64,000 bases of DNA from Bog-950 sp035299425 (GTDB lineage Bacteria > Bacteroidota > Bacteroidia > Chitinophagales > LD1). The stretch spans positions 29,572 to 93,571 of the forward strand of contig DATGWP010000080.1 in NCBI GenBank assembly GCA_035299425.1, read 5' to 3'. How positions within the stretch are numbered: position 1 is the first letter of the stretch; each line of letters starts with the position of its first letter. The position numbers were made by a program, and so were the translations under genes. The notes beneath the pieces are model-generated. The model was not told the origin of the DNA, made no database searches, and worked only from the letters and a program-made list of their open reading frames with translations. This document shows positions 44,046 through 52,257 of the stretch, in pieces.

Positions 44046-44332
44046 ACAGCCTACTGTATTTTAGTGTTTCTGATTCTTGCCAAGTAGCTATTATTTTAAA
44101 AGTTATCATACTTAAAGTATTTACATTTATATTTAAAGAGTACCTCTATTTTAAATCATTGAAATTCAGCTTATTTAAAAAAATTCATTTTCTGAAATCA
44201 GAGATATTAATTAAACGCCTCTTAATGCATTGGTTTTTAAATAGTTACAAAGGGGTTTACATCAGGGTGTTTACATAACTTTCTCACAAGTAATTAATTT
44301 TGAGCAGCTTGTGCCATGTAAGGGGTTTACAA
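44046..44332. other. AT-rich intergenic stretch without a recognisable gene
   Basis: This part of the 587-bp gap is notably AT-rich (44090-44250 in particular), with no convincing gene: the only open frame here translates to a low-complexity, Phe/Leu/Lys-rich sequence. GGGGTTTAC occurs at 44252-44260 and again at 44322-44330, the second copy touching the repeat element. Confidence 0.6.
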
Positions 44333-44449
44333 TGTCATTAACTTAAGCTGTATTTGACTGTTATGCTCTCCTCCTTCGCCGCCACCGCGGCGGTTTTTAA
44401 GGAGGAGTGGCTCGCGAAGCGAGACGAGGTGGTGCTTAAGTTAATGACA
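44333..44449. repeat. MITE-like element A with 16-bp terminal inverted repeats
   Basis: The ends TGTCATTAACTTAAGC (44333-44348) and its exact reverse complement (44434-44449) bound a 117-bp segment. The interior has a hairpin CTCCTCCTT/AAGGAGGAG containing CCGCC/GGCGG, and another CTCGC/GCGAG. No coding sequence is inside. Outside the ends, GTTTAC and GTAAAC extend the symmetry. Element B (55251-55374) has the same termini with different interior hairpins. Confidence 0.75.
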
Positions 44450-44564
44450 GGAGGTAAACGCCATATTTCCCAAAAGCCGCTACTTCCTTATCCAACAATC
44501 CTATCGTTCGTTTGTTTTGGTACTACAGAATGCCCACATTCGCACCGCTTAAATTTTCCCGCTC

Positions 44565-45659
44565 ATGTCTCCACACGTTCGCAAGGTTGTAGGTATCTGG
44601 TTGCTCATCGGCTGTGTTATGGTTTTCTTCCAGGTGATACTGGGTGGCGTTACCCGCCTTACCGAGTCGGGCTTATCTATCACCCAATGGAAACCCCTCA
44701 ACGGCATTGTTCCCCCGCTAAACGAGGCCGACTGGAACCAGGAGTTTGATTTGTATAAAGAAAAGGTGCAGTACAAAATCATTAACGAGGGAATGACCCT
44801 GCAGGAGTTTAAGTGGATTTTCTTCTGGGAGTTTTTTCACCGGTTTTGGGGCCGCATGTTTGCCGTGGTTTTCATCTTCCCCTTCATCTATTTTATAGCC
44901 AAAGGATATTTACAAAAGCGCTTAATCATCTCGCTCATCGGCTTGTTCCTCTTTGGCGGCCTGCAAGGCTTTGTAGGTTGGATAATGGTAAAAGGAGGAC
45001 TGACCGGTGTGTTTGTTCCCCCGCTTAGGTTAACCGTGCACCTGGTGCTGGCCTTTATTTTATTAGGTTGGACCGTGTGGCTTACATTGTCGGTGCTGAG
45101 AGAAAACTTTAAACTATGTGCTCCCGATAAGCAATTAAAGTCACTTCGTGGTTTAGCCATCGGTTTTGCCGTGGTGTTGCTTCTTCAAATATTTTTAGGC
45201 GGCATTGTATCGGGTATGAAAGCCGGCCTTGCCTATCCTACATGGCCCGATATGAATGGCGAGTATATACCGGCCGCCTTATGGAGTGAGCCCGCTAACT
45301 GGGCTGGCTTCACCAACTTCCTTCCGCAAGATCACTGGGGCCGCACCTTCATTCAATTCACCCATCGATGCACAGCCTATTTGCTTTTGGTGCTGGTGGC
45401 AGTGTTCTACTTTAAATCGCGTAACCTGAATACCGATAAAGTTTTCAAATTCGGGCTAAACCTGTTTCCGGTGTTGGTATTGTTGCAGGCTACTATTGGC
45501 ATAATTACCGTGCTGAATTGCGTTGGCAAAATTCCGTTAAGCTGGGGTATGCTGCACCAGGGCGGGGCCATGCTGCTTGTTGCCGAAACGGTTTTTGTTA
45601 TTTTCCATCTTTATTCAAAAGGTGGAACCGATTCAATTCAAAGTAGAGGGAGTATTTAA
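44565..45659 (+). CDS. ctaA: Heme A synthase (COX15/CtaA family)
   Basis: A 364-residue integral membrane enzyme that oxidises heme O to heme A for cytochrome c oxidases. It has eight predicted transmembrane helices in two similar halves, each with two conserved heme-ligating histidines: H92 (EFFHRFWGR) and H159 (RLTVHL), then H267 (QFTHRCTAY) and H331 (MLHQGGAM). The N-terminus carries the family block LGGVTRLTESGLSITQWKP. All four ligands are present, so it is probably functional. The 116-bp leader after repeat element A holds no clear promoter. The last 38 bp overlap the next reading frame. Confidence 0.94.
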   Translation: MSPHVRKVVGIWLLIGCVMVFFQVILGGVTRLTESGLSITQWKPLNGIVPPLNEADWNQEFDLYKEKVQYKIINEGMTLQEFKWIFFWEFFHRFWGRMFAVVFIFPFIYFIAKGYLQKRLIISLIGLFLFGGLQGFVGWIMVKGGLTGVFVPPLRLTVHLVLAFILLGWTVWLTLSVLRENFKLCAPDKQLKSLRGLAIGFAVVLLLQIFLGGIVSGMKAGLAYPTWPDMNGEYIPAALWSEPANWAGFTNFLPQDHWGRTFIQFTHRCTAYLLLVLVAVFYFKSRNLNTDKVFKFGLNLFPVLVLLQATIGIITVLNCVGKIPLSWGMLHQGGAMLLVAETVFVIFHLYSKGGTDSIQSRGSI

Positions 45660-45897
45660 CCTACCCGGCGCAGGCTGGGTGGTGTTGGTGGAATGCATTA
45701 CCATCGACTACCAGTTTGATTACAATAAGCCATACTTATTAAATGGCATGGCGGGTAAAATGTTTGCCCCTATGGCCGCTAAAGATAAACAGGGAAACCC
45801 ACGCTTGCACCTTTATTGTTTTACATTAGATAAGGAGGCCGACAGATTTAATTTTAAAGAGGGAGATGCAGTAACACTAACGTCTACAAAAAAATGA
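45622..45897 (+). CDS. Small beta-barrel-like protein of unknown function
   Basis: From a GTG at 45622 the protein is 91 residues (VEPIQFKVEGVFNLPGAGWVVLVE). The ATG at 45577 lies deep inside ctaA and would give a hydrophobic tail unlike the rest, so I prefer the GTG. The sequence FKVEGVFNLPGAGWVVLVECI resembles domain 2 of translational GTPases (FxVEDVFxIPGRGxVV), which is a small beta-barrel. No GTPase domain is present. It overlaps the end of ctaA by 38 bp and the start of the MFS gene by 4 bp, so it is tightly embedded between two membrane-protein genes. Function unknown. Confidence 0.6.
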   Translation: MEPIQFKVEGVFNLPGAGWVVLVECITIDYQFDYNKPYLLNGMAGKMFAPMAAKDKQGNPRLHLYCFTLDKEADRFNFKEGDAVTLTSTKK

Positions 45898-47186
45898 GCG
45901 AAAAGAAAACCTCCTTCATTACCTACTTCATTATAGTAGTAGCCGCCCTTGGTTACTTTGTAGATATATATGACCTTATACTATTCAACGTAGTAAAGAA
46001 GGAAAGCCTGGAAGTAATTATGCAGGGCGCTGCGCCCGAGCTATTAAAAAGCACCGGCATTTTTCTGTTCAATATGCAGATGACCGGTATGCTGATAGGC
46101 GGTATACTATGGGGCGTGTGGGGCGATAAAAAGGGAAGGCTATCGGTGCTCTTCGGCTCTATACTTCTTTACTCGGCTGCCAATATTTTAAATGCCTTTG
46201 TAACCAGCATACCCATGTATGCCATTATACGCGTGGTAGCAGGCATAGGCCTTGCCGGTGAGTTAGGCGCAGGCATTACGCTCGTGAGTGAAACCATGAG
46301 CAAAGAAAAGCGCGGCTATGGCACTATGATAATAGTATCGTTTGGGGCGCTGGGTGCAGTAGCGGCAGCGCTTGTCGGGGCTAACGGGCAAGCTATAGGC
46401 AGTGTGCTGGGCAGCATATTCAATACCACGTTTGCCAACTGGCAGGTAGCGTATATTTTGGGTGGAGTGATGGGGCTGTTACTGCTAATGTTGCGCGTGG
46501 GCACTATCGAATCGGGTATGTTTAAAAGCGTGCTGCACAGCGAGGTAAGCAAAGGCGATATCCGTATGCTGTTCAACAACAAAGAGCGTTTTTTAAAATA
46601 CCTCAATTGTATTTTGATAGGCCTGCCTATCTGGTATTTCATTGGCCTGATAGTAGCCAACAGCGAACTGATATGGGCTAAGGATTTGCAGATTCAAGGG
46701 AAAGTGGTGAATGGCTCGGCGCTGATGTATGCTTACATCGGGCTTAGTGTGGGCGATGTGTTCAGCGGGCTAATCAGCCAGCTATTGCGCAGCCGCCGAA
46801 AGGTGGTATTGCTATACCTTGCCTTTAGTATTGTGTTGCTTACGTACTATTTGTTTTTCGCCACCGGTATTTCGGTGCAGGGATTTTACCTGCTCACTTT
46901 CTTAGTGGGCTGTGCAACCGGCTACTGGGCCATATTTGTAACCATAGCCGCCGAGCAGTTTGGCACCAACATACGCGCCACGGTAACCACTACCACACCT
47001 AACTTTGTGCGGGGTGCGGTTCCGCTTATAACTATGTTGTTCCAGTTTCTATCGGGCAGCTTTTTAAATAATGTAACCAGCGCTTTTGTGGTGGGTGTGC
47101 TTTGCCTCGGGCTTTCACTATGGGCTATTTTACGCGCTAAAGAAACCTTTGCAAAAGACCTGGATTATACTGAGCAGTATCCGTAA
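45894..47186 (+). CDS. MFS transporter
   Basis: A 430-residue membrane protein with about 11-12 transmembrane helices. The loop 2-3 signature of major facilitator transporters is present as GVWGDKKGRLSVL (about 75-87). The first helix carries YFVDIYDLILF, with acidic residues typical of proton-coupled members, and helix 5 has GAGITLVSE. This resembles the sugar-porter/metabolite-H+ symporter subset, but the substrate cannot be deduced. It overlaps the preceding small gene by 4 bp (ATGA) and is probably in one transcript with ctaA. Confidence 0.87.
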   Translation: MSEKKTSFITYFIIVVAALGYFVDIYDLILFNVVKKESLEVIMQGAAPELLKSTGIFLFNMQMTGMLIGGILWGVWGDKKGRLSVLFGSILLYSAANILNAFVTSIPMYAIIRVVAGIGLAGELGAGITLVSETMSKEKRGYGTMIIVSFGALGAVAAALVGANGQAIGSVLGSIFNTTFANWQVAYILGGVMGLLLLMLRVGTIESGMFKSVLHSEVSKGDIRMLFNNKERFLKYLNCILIGLPIWYFIGLIVANSELIWAKDLQIQGKVVNGSALMYAYIGLSVGDVFSGLISQLLRSRRKVVLLYLAFSIVLLTYYLFFATGISVQGFYLLTFLVGCATGYWAIFVTIAAEQFGTNIRATVTTTTPNFVRGAVPLITMLFQFLSGSFLNNVTSAFVVGVLCLGLSLWAILRAKETFAKDLDYTEQYP

Positions 47187-47240
47187 GGTCATAAGATATT
47201 TTATTTTCATACTTTACACACATTAAACCACATACCCCCT

Positions 47241-47825
47241 ATGTTCACCCAATCCAACTATTTTATCAAACAGGAGTTTGCCCTGTTTAAGCTGACCAGC
47301 AAATACTTTATTACCAACCCCGAAACCAAAGAGACCATTGCCATAGCGGAAGAAAACATAAGCCCGCTGCATAAATACTCGCGCCTGTTTATCAAAAAGC
47401 AATTCTTTGGCACCAGGGTGGACATTAAAGATGCGGCCTCGCAACAGGTATTATACACTATCAAAAAATCAGGATTCTGGGCACCTAAGGTTTCAGTAAC
47501 AGATTCCACAGGCAATAACCTGGGCTACTTTCAAAGCAAAACCTTTTCGTTAAAAGGTATGTTTGATGTATATGAAAGCAACAATACCAAACTGGCACAA
47601 GTTACGGGCGAGTTCTTTAAATGGAACTATACATTTACCGATATTACCGGAAAGCAGCTGGGCCTGGTCACCAAACAATGGTCGGGACTGGGTAAGGAGT
47701 TGTTTACCAATTCCGACAACTATATGATATCGATAGATGAATCGGTGCAGGGTAACTCTAATATTATGGCATTGCTAATAATCGCTGGGCTGGCCATAGA
47801 TATAGTATACCGCGAAAGGAACTGA
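47241..47825 (+). CDS. Phospholipid scramblase/LURP-one-like (LOR) fold protein
   Basis: A 194-residue protein of the LOR/scramblase-like family. Its repeating beta-strand pattern is typical: FALFKLTSKYFITNP, RVDIKDAASQQVLYTIKK, VSVTDSTGNNLGYFQSK, FDVYESNNTKLAQVTGE, FTDITGKQLGLVTKQW. A short hydrophobic C-terminal segment (NIMALLIIAGLAID) matches the membrane helix that ends many family members. Bacterial homologues have no established activity; binding to membranes is a fair guess. It lies 54 bp after the MFS gene and 107 bp before acpP. Confidence 0.8.
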   Translation: MFTQSNYFIKQEFALFKLTSKYFITNPETKETIAIAEENISPLHKYSRLFIKKQFFGTRVDIKDAASQQVLYTIKKSGFWAPKVSVTDSTGNNLGYFQSKTFSLKGMFDVYESNNTKLAQVTGEFFKWNYTFTDITGKQLGLVTKQWSGLGKELFTNSDNYMISIDESVQGNSNIMALLIIAGLAIDIVYRERN

Positions 47826-47878
47826 TAATCACCCGAAAAACAGCGTTATAACAACTGTTTTATGCACAAAAACATTTT

Positions 47879-47909
47879 TTTGGCAAAGGGCGGGATGTTT
47901 TTACTTTCG
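47879..47909 (+). promoter_or_regulatory. Promoter of acpP
   Basis: TTTG (47879-47882), 19 nt, TACTTTCG (47902-47909): the exact spacing of the Bacteroidota consensus TTTG-N19-TAnnTTTG with one mismatch. It leaves a leader of about 17-20 nt to the acpP ATG at 47933. Confidence 0.8.
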
Positions 47910-47932
47910 CACCACATTTAAAACCAAAAGAC

Positions 47933-48172
47933 ATGTCAAACATCGCAGAAAGAGTAAAGAAAATTATCGTTGACAAACTAGGTGTTGAAGAAAGCCAGGT
48001 AACTCCTGAAGCTAGCTTTACCAACGACCTGGGCGCCGATTCACTGGACACTGTGGAATTGATTATGGAATTCGAGAAGGAATTCAATATCAGCATACCA
48101 GATGAGCAGGCCGAAACGATTGGCACTGTTGGACAGGCCATAGAATACCTTGAAAAAACCGTTAGCAAGTAA
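47933..48172 (+). CDS. acpP: Acyl carrier protein
   Basis: A 79-residue acidic protein, the standard size. The phosphopantetheine attachment serine is S37 in GADSLDTVELIME. The charged helix II surface (DSLDTVELIMEFEKEF) that docks fatty-acid synthase enzymes is intact. It carries growing acyl chains during fatty acid synthesis. It has its own promoter (47879-47909), and a terminator hairpin separates it from fabF 24 bp behind its stop, allowing ACP to be made in excess. Confidence 0.97.
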   Translation: MSNIAERVKKIIVDKLGVEESQVTPEASFTNDLGADSLDTVELIMEFEKEFNISIPDEQAETIGTVGQAIEYLEKTVSK

Positions 48173-48195
48173 TAGAGAAAGAAAAAATTGAAAGG

Positions 48196-48226
48196 GTGGC
48201 AGACTAATAATCTGCCACTTTGTTTT
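48196..48226 (+). terminator. Terminator between acpP and fabF
   Basis: GTGGCAGA (48196-48203) pairs with TCTGCCAC (48211-48218), followed by TTTGTTTTT. It is probably leaky, as acpP and fabF are usually co-transcribed. Confidence 0.85.
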
Positions 48227-48332
48227 TATAATAGTGCCATGATTTTTAACGGAAAATAAAGGAGGCAAACAGGCGTTTAGAAGCGCTACTGAAAAGCACT
48301 TTATTTCTACTTCCTAAAACACTCAGCAGAGC

Positions 48333-49589
48333 ATGGTTTTGAAACGAGCAGTTGTTACCGGACTTGGAGCCCTTACACCCATAGGGAACACCGCCGGAGA
48401 ATATTGGAATAGCCTACAGAACGGAGTTAGCGGCGCTGCCCCTATTACCCGTTTTGATGTTTCTAAATTCCGTACCCGTTTTGCATGCGAGGTAAAAAAC
48501 TTTGACCCTTACCAGTTTATCGACCGCAAAGAAGTAAAGCGTATCGACCGCTTTACACAGTATGCTTTGGTTTGTGGCGACGAAGCCATTAAAGATGCGG
48601 GTCTTGATACCGCTACCGGTTTGAATAAAGACAGGGTAGGTGTTATTTGGGGTTCGGGTGTAGGTGGCCTCGATGTTTTTCACGAAGAAATTATTGCATT
48701 TGCCAAAGGCGACGGCACACCGCGCTTTAATCCGTTTTATGTACCCAAGATGATTATAGATATAGCCGCCGGGCTTATATCTATGCGCTATGGTTACCGT
48801 GGGCCTAACTTTGCTACCGTAGCAGCCTGCGCAACCAGCAATATAGCCCTGATTGAAGCATTCAACCTTATACGCTTAAATAAAGCATCTGTATTTGTAA
48901 CCGGCGGATCTGAGGCGCCTATTAGCCCCGGTGGTATCGGCGGCTTTAACGCCATGCGCGCCATGAGCGAGCGAAACGATGACCCGGAAACGGCATCGCG
49001 CCCGTTTGATAAAGACCGCGATGGTTTTGTAATAGGCGAGGGGGCAGGCTCTATTGTCATTGAAGAGTTGGAACATGCCCTGGCACGTGGCGCCAAAATT
49101 TATTGCGAGTTGGTAGGCGGCGGACTTAGTGCCGATGCTCACCATTTAACAGCGCCACATCCCGAAGGTTTGGGCGCAGCCCTGGCTATGCAAGGAACCT
49201 TTGAAGATTCCGGTCTTAAACCAATCGACGTTGATTATATAAATGTGCATGGAACCTCTACCCCGCTAGGTGATATTGCTGAGCTTTCTGCTATTAAAAA
49301 AGTATTTGGTGAGCACGCTTACAACCTAAATATAAGCAGCACAAAATCTATGACGGGTCACCTGTTAGGTGCCGCCAGCGCTGTAGAGGCCATAGCCTGT
49401 ATAATGGCAATTAAAGATGGCATAGTGCCCCCAACCATCAACCATTTTACCGACGACCCCGCTATTGACCCACGATTTAACCTTACCTTCAACAAACCGC
49501 AAAAGCGCACCGTAAACGTAGCCATGAGCAACGGCTTTGGCTTTGGTGGGCACAATGCTACGGTGTTGTTTAAGAAGTATGAGGGGTAA
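48333..49589 (+). CDS. fabF: 3-oxoacyl-[acyl-carrier-protein] synthase II
   Basis: A 418-residue condensing enzyme of the elongation cycle of fatty acid synthesis. The catalytic triad is C166 (AACATSN), H306 (VHGTST) and H343 (TGHLLGA) with K338 in STKSMTGH. GFVIGEGAG and NGFGFGGHNATV near the end complete the family signatures. Length is as usual for FabF (about 410-415). acpP lies upstream and rnc downstream, the usual acpP-fabF-rnc order of many bacteria; here an extra element of about 520 bp sits between fabF and rnc. Confidence 0.97.
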   Translation: MVLKRAVVTGLGALTPIGNTAGEYWNSLQNGVSGAAPITRFDVSKFRTRFACEVKNFDPYQFIDRKEVKRIDRFTQYALVCGDEAIKDAGLDTATGLNKDRVGVIWGSGVGGLDVFHEEIIAFAKGDGTPRFNPFYVPKMIIDIAAGLISMRYGYRGPNFATVAACATSNIALIEAFNLIRLNKASVFVTGGSEAPISPGGIGGFNAMRAMSERNDDPETASRPFDKDRDGFVIGEGAGSIVIEELEHALARGAKIYCELVGGGLSADAHHLTAPHPEGLGAALAMQGTFEDSGLKPIDVDYINVHGTSTPLGDIAELSAIKKVFGEHAYNLNISSTKSMTGHLLGAASAVEAIACIMAIKDGIVPPTINHFTDDPAIDPRFNLTFNKPQKRTVNVAMSNGFGFGGHNATVLFKKYEG

Positions 49590-50110
49590 GGGGTTAAACG
49601 GCTAAAAGTTTAAAAGGGTAAAAGGGTAATACAGTTTAGTTTTTTACATTAGTGGTATTCATAAATAGTAGTTATGGAATACACCCTTGAAACTCTTGAA
49701 GTTTACAAATTAGCCGAAGAGTTATCTGATAAAATTTGGAATATAGTTGTAAAGTGGGATTATCTTCTAAGAAAAGACCTGGGGTCGCAACTTACCAGTG
49801 CAGCAGATTCTGTTTCTGCGAATATAGCGGAAGGTTATGGAAGGCATTACTATGGTGAAAGCAAAAACTTCTATTTTTATGCAAGGGGTTCGTTACTTGA
49901 AACTAAATCATGGCTGGGCAAGTGTAAACGAAGAAAAATAATTGATGAAGAACAATGTGACAAGTTGCTTAACGATGTCGAACTAATAATGGCAAAATTA
50001 ATCAACTACATAAAATTTGTCCAAAAATCACAAAGCAAAACTCAAGCTAAAAAGAAGTAAACTTGCCGGCATTCCCATTTAGCCTTTTAAACCTTTAACC
50101 GTTTAGCCTC
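49590..50110. mobile_element. IVS-like element: four-helix-bundle ORF inside inverted repeats, between fabF and rnc
   Basis: The left arm (49590-49630) and the right arm (50071-50110) are reverse complements at about 34 of 41 positions (e.g. GGTTAAACGGCTAAAAGTTT against GGCTAAACGGTTAAAGGTTT), and two of the mismatches give G-U pairs. Each arm is itself a run of 8-nt units of the type GGKTAAAA. The arms enclose a single ORF of the 23S rRNA intervening-sequence four-helix-bundle family. The left arm begins at the first base after the fabF stop codon, and the right arm ends 5 bp before the rnc start codon. As RNA, the arms would form a long stem, the kind of substrate RNase III cuts. I see no target duplication or transposase. 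Confidence 0.75.
49674..50060 (+). CDS. Four helix bundle protein (23S rRNA IVS family)
   Basis: A 128-residue protein of the S23/four-helix-bundle family, recognised by LEVYKLAEELSDKIW at the start, DLGSQLTSAADSVSANIAEGYGRHYYGESKNFY in the middle (residues about 35-67, given as a span) and ARGSLLETKSWL. The basic tail (KSQSKTQAKKK) suggests nucleic-acid contact. Family members are encoded within intervening sequences of 23S rRNA genes, or as isolated ORFs; their role is not known. Here it sits between two inverted-repeat arms next to rnc. Its composition is more AT-rich than that of the flanking genes, consistent with acquisition. Confidence 0.9.
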   Translation: MEYTLETLEVYKLAEELSDKIWNIVVKWDYLLRKDLGSQLTSAADSVSANIAEGYGRHYYGESKNFYFYARGSLLETKSWLGKCKRRKIIDEEQCDKLLNDVELIMAKLINYIKFVQKSQSKTQAKKK

Positions 50111-50114
50111 ACTG

Positions 50115-50840
50115 GTGATAAGAAAATTCTACAACACCTTTTTTTCTGACGATAAGCAGATGGCTTCGTATATACGAAGCATTACAGGTATTACACCCTC
50201 TAACCTTAAACTGTTTAAGCAGGTTTTTCAGCACCGCAGTAAATTTATAGAGACAAAAGAAAACAATGAGCGCTTAGAGTTGCTGGGCGATTCGATACTG
50301 GATGCTATTGTCTGCGAGTATCTGTTTAAGAAATACCCCTATAAAGAAGAGGGCTTTATGACCGAGCTGCGCTCTAAAATTGTAAACCGCAAGTCGTTAA
50401 ATGAAGTAGGCACCAAGCTGGGGCTGGTAGAAAAACTGGCCTACAACCGCCGCAGTATGAATGATGTTTCGAAAGACCTGGCTGGTAATACATTCGAAGC
50501 GCTGGTTGGCGCTGTTTATTTAGATGCAGGTTTCGATGCGACGAAAAAATTCATTCTGAGAAGAGTGCTTAAAAATCTTATAGACGTAGATAATCTGGAA
50601 GTAACCAACTCCGATTTCAAGAGCCAGATATTCCATTACATACAGCGTGAGGGCAAGAGTATTGATTTTAAGGTGGCTGAAGAAAAGAGCAAGAACCGCC
50701 GGGCTTACTTTGTTATAGACCTGGAGATAAACGGGAAGGCAATTGCACGCGGCGAAGGCTTTAGCAAAAAAATAGCTGAACAGAATGCCGCAATGAATGC
50801 ACTTAAGATTTTAGGTGTAGAGCCGCAGGTAGATGCTTAA
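50115..50840 (+). CDS. rnc: Ribonuclease III
   Basis: A 241-residue protein (E. coli RNase III has 226), starting at a GTG (50115). The catalytic signature is NERLELLGDSILD at 51-63, with E55 and D59 as metal ligands. The second acidic site reads GNTFEALVGAVYLD: E128 is kept, but N125 takes the position of E. coli D114. A C-terminal double-stranded RNA-binding domain (about 168-238; SQIFHYIQREGK, GKAIARGEGFSKKIAEQNAA) is intact. RNase III processes rRNA and structured mRNAs. It follows fabF after the IVS-like element, and converges with the HlyD gene, only 3 bp between the stop codons. Confidence 0.95.
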   Translation: MIRKFYNTFFSDDKQMASYIRSITGITPSNLKLFKQVFQHRSKFIETKENNERLELLGDSILDAIVCEYLFKKYPYKEEGFMTELRSKIVNRKSLNEVGTKLGLVEKLAYNRRSMNDVSKDLAGNTFEALVGAVYLDAGFDATKKFILRRVLKNLIDVDNLEVTNSDFKSQIFHYIQREGKSIDFKVAEEKSKNRRAYFVIDLEINGKAIARGEGFSKKIAEQNAAMNALKILGVEPQVDA

Positions 50841-50843
50841 AGG

Positions 50844-52220
50844 CTATTTGTCGTCGGCCTTATCATCTTTAAACAAATCTTTTTCTTCTACTACTTTAAT
50901 GGCATCGCCATCTTTGAGCGTTTTCGAAATTAACTTGAAAGGAGCTTTTACTACCATTTCGCCATCAGTAAGTCCCGATTTAATTTCAATGTAGTTGGCA
51001 TCCTGTATACCGGTAGTTACTTTTTTAGCTACTACTTTCCCATTCTCTGTAACCCATACAATTTCGGCTACATCTTTCTTCTCGTCTTCTTTTGCTTTGG
51101 CTTTAGCTGCCGCCGTTTTGGCATAGTCTTCATCTTTCTCCTTCAGGTCTTTCTCTTCGCGGGTGGTAACCGATTGAATAGGCACTGTAAGCACACCTTC
51201 TTTAGCTTCAGTTTTAATATCTACCGTAGCGCTCATGCCCGGGCGGAAAGGAAACAACTTGCCTATCTCCGGTTTAATCAAATCGGCATACGATTCTTTA
51301 AGCAGCTTAATTTTTACCGTAAAGTTAGTAGCCTGCGAAGTGCTGATAACCTGCTGCACCGAACTGGTAGAAGAGTAAGATACCTGCGAAACCACACCCC
51401 TGAATTTCTTTTTGATGTAAGCATCTACCTCTATATCAGCTGTATCGCCCAGCGATATGCGCAATACATCATTCTCATTTACATCTACCTCTGCCTGCAT
51501 ATTGTTCAGGTCGGCTATACGGATAATTTCTGTACCGGCCATTTGTGCGGTACCTACCACACGCTCACCCAGCTTTACATTTACCAGCGATACGATACCA
51601 TCTATTGGTGCGTAAATAGTGGTTTTGCGCAGGTTGTCGTTTGCCTGTTTTAATTGTGCCTCGGCGCTGCTTACGCTAAAGTTAGCGGCGTTAACCTGCT
51701 CGTTAGCTGTTTCGTAATTGGCATTGGCCTGGTCAAATTGCAGTTTTACTCCCTCATATTCCGCGTCAGAAATTACTTTCTCATTATGCAATTGTGTATT
51801 ACGGTCGAAGTTGCGTTTAGCCTGGTCGAACGATGCTTTTGCCTGTATGGCTGTAGCACGAGCGCTTGATAAGCTTGCTTTTAATTGATTAACGCTGGCC
51901 GTAGCTTGTGTTACAATGGCCTCGTAAATAGCCGGGTTAATTACAGCCATCAGTTTGCCTTTCTTTACCGAGTCACCCTCCTGCACATTCAATTGTATTA
52001 CCTCCCCCGAAACTTCGGAGCTAAGCTTTACTTCGGTTTGCGGATTTATCTTTCCGCTGGCGGTTACAGTTTCTACCAACGAGCGTTTTGTCGCCTTATC
52101 AACTGCTACTTCCAGTACATCGCCTTTGCCTACCCAACCTTGTTTTTTACCTATTACGGCAAATATCAATAGCACAGCTAATGCTACTCCCAGGCCTATT
52201 AAAAGTTTATTGTTTTTCAT
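50844..52220 (-). CDS. Efflux periplasmic adaptor (HlyD/MacA type membrane fusion protein)
   Basis: A 458-residue protein anchored by an N-terminal helix (LLIGLGVALAVLLIFAVIG, about 5-24). Lipoyl half-motifs (SGEVIQLNVQEGDSVKKGKLM and YAPIDGIVSLVNVKLGERV) flank a long alpha-helical hairpin (about 100-190; coiled-coil residues QLKASLSSARATAIQAKASF). A beta-barrel and membrane-proximal domain follow. The charged Lys/Glu-rich insert at about 355-390 (KDLKEKDEDYAKTAAAKAKA) is unusual and may be a flexible linker. It would link an inner-membrane pump to TolC. It is co-transcribed with the TolC gene upstream (37-bp gap); no pump gene follows. Confidence 0.92.
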   Translation of the reverse strand: MKNNKLLIGLGVALAVLLIFAVIGKKQGWVGKGDVLEVAVDKATKRSLVETVTASGKINPQTEVKLSSEVSGEVIQLNVQEGDSVKKGKLMAVINPAIYEAIVTQATASVNQLKASLSSARATAIQAKASFDQAKRNFDRNTQLHNEKVISDAEYEGVKLQFDQANANYETANEQVNAANFSVSSAEAQLKQANDNLRKTTIYAPIDGIVSLVNVKLGERVVGTAQMAGTEIIRIADLNNMQAEVDVNENDVLRISLGDTADIEVDAYIKKKFRGVVSQVSYSSTSSVQQVISTSQATNFTVKIKLLKESYADLIKPEIGKLFPFRPGMSATVDIKTEAKEGVLTVPIQSVTTREEKDLKEKDEDYAKTAAAKAKAKEDEKKDVAEIVWVTENGKVVAKKVTTGIQDANYIEIKSGLTDGEMVVKAPFKLISKTLKDGDAIKVVEEKDLFKDDKADDK

Positions 52221-52257
52221 GTGTGGTTATCGCCTTTACTTTCTTCTGTGTGTTGTG

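Noticed and set aside
43991..44278. Open frame of 95 codons after the SGNH hydrolase
   Set aside because: It starts inside a terminator hairpin, and the translation is low-complexity Phe/Leu/Lys from AT-rich DNA.
44354..44749. Open frame of 131 codons overlapping the start of ctaA
   Set aside because: It begins inside repeat element A and overlaps the well-supported ctaA frame; the translation shows no family pattern.
49590..50110. IVS-like element as an insertion sequence
   Set aside because: It has inverted repeats but its ORF is a four-helix-bundle protein, not a transposase, and no target duplication is visible. I therefore call it IVS-like.
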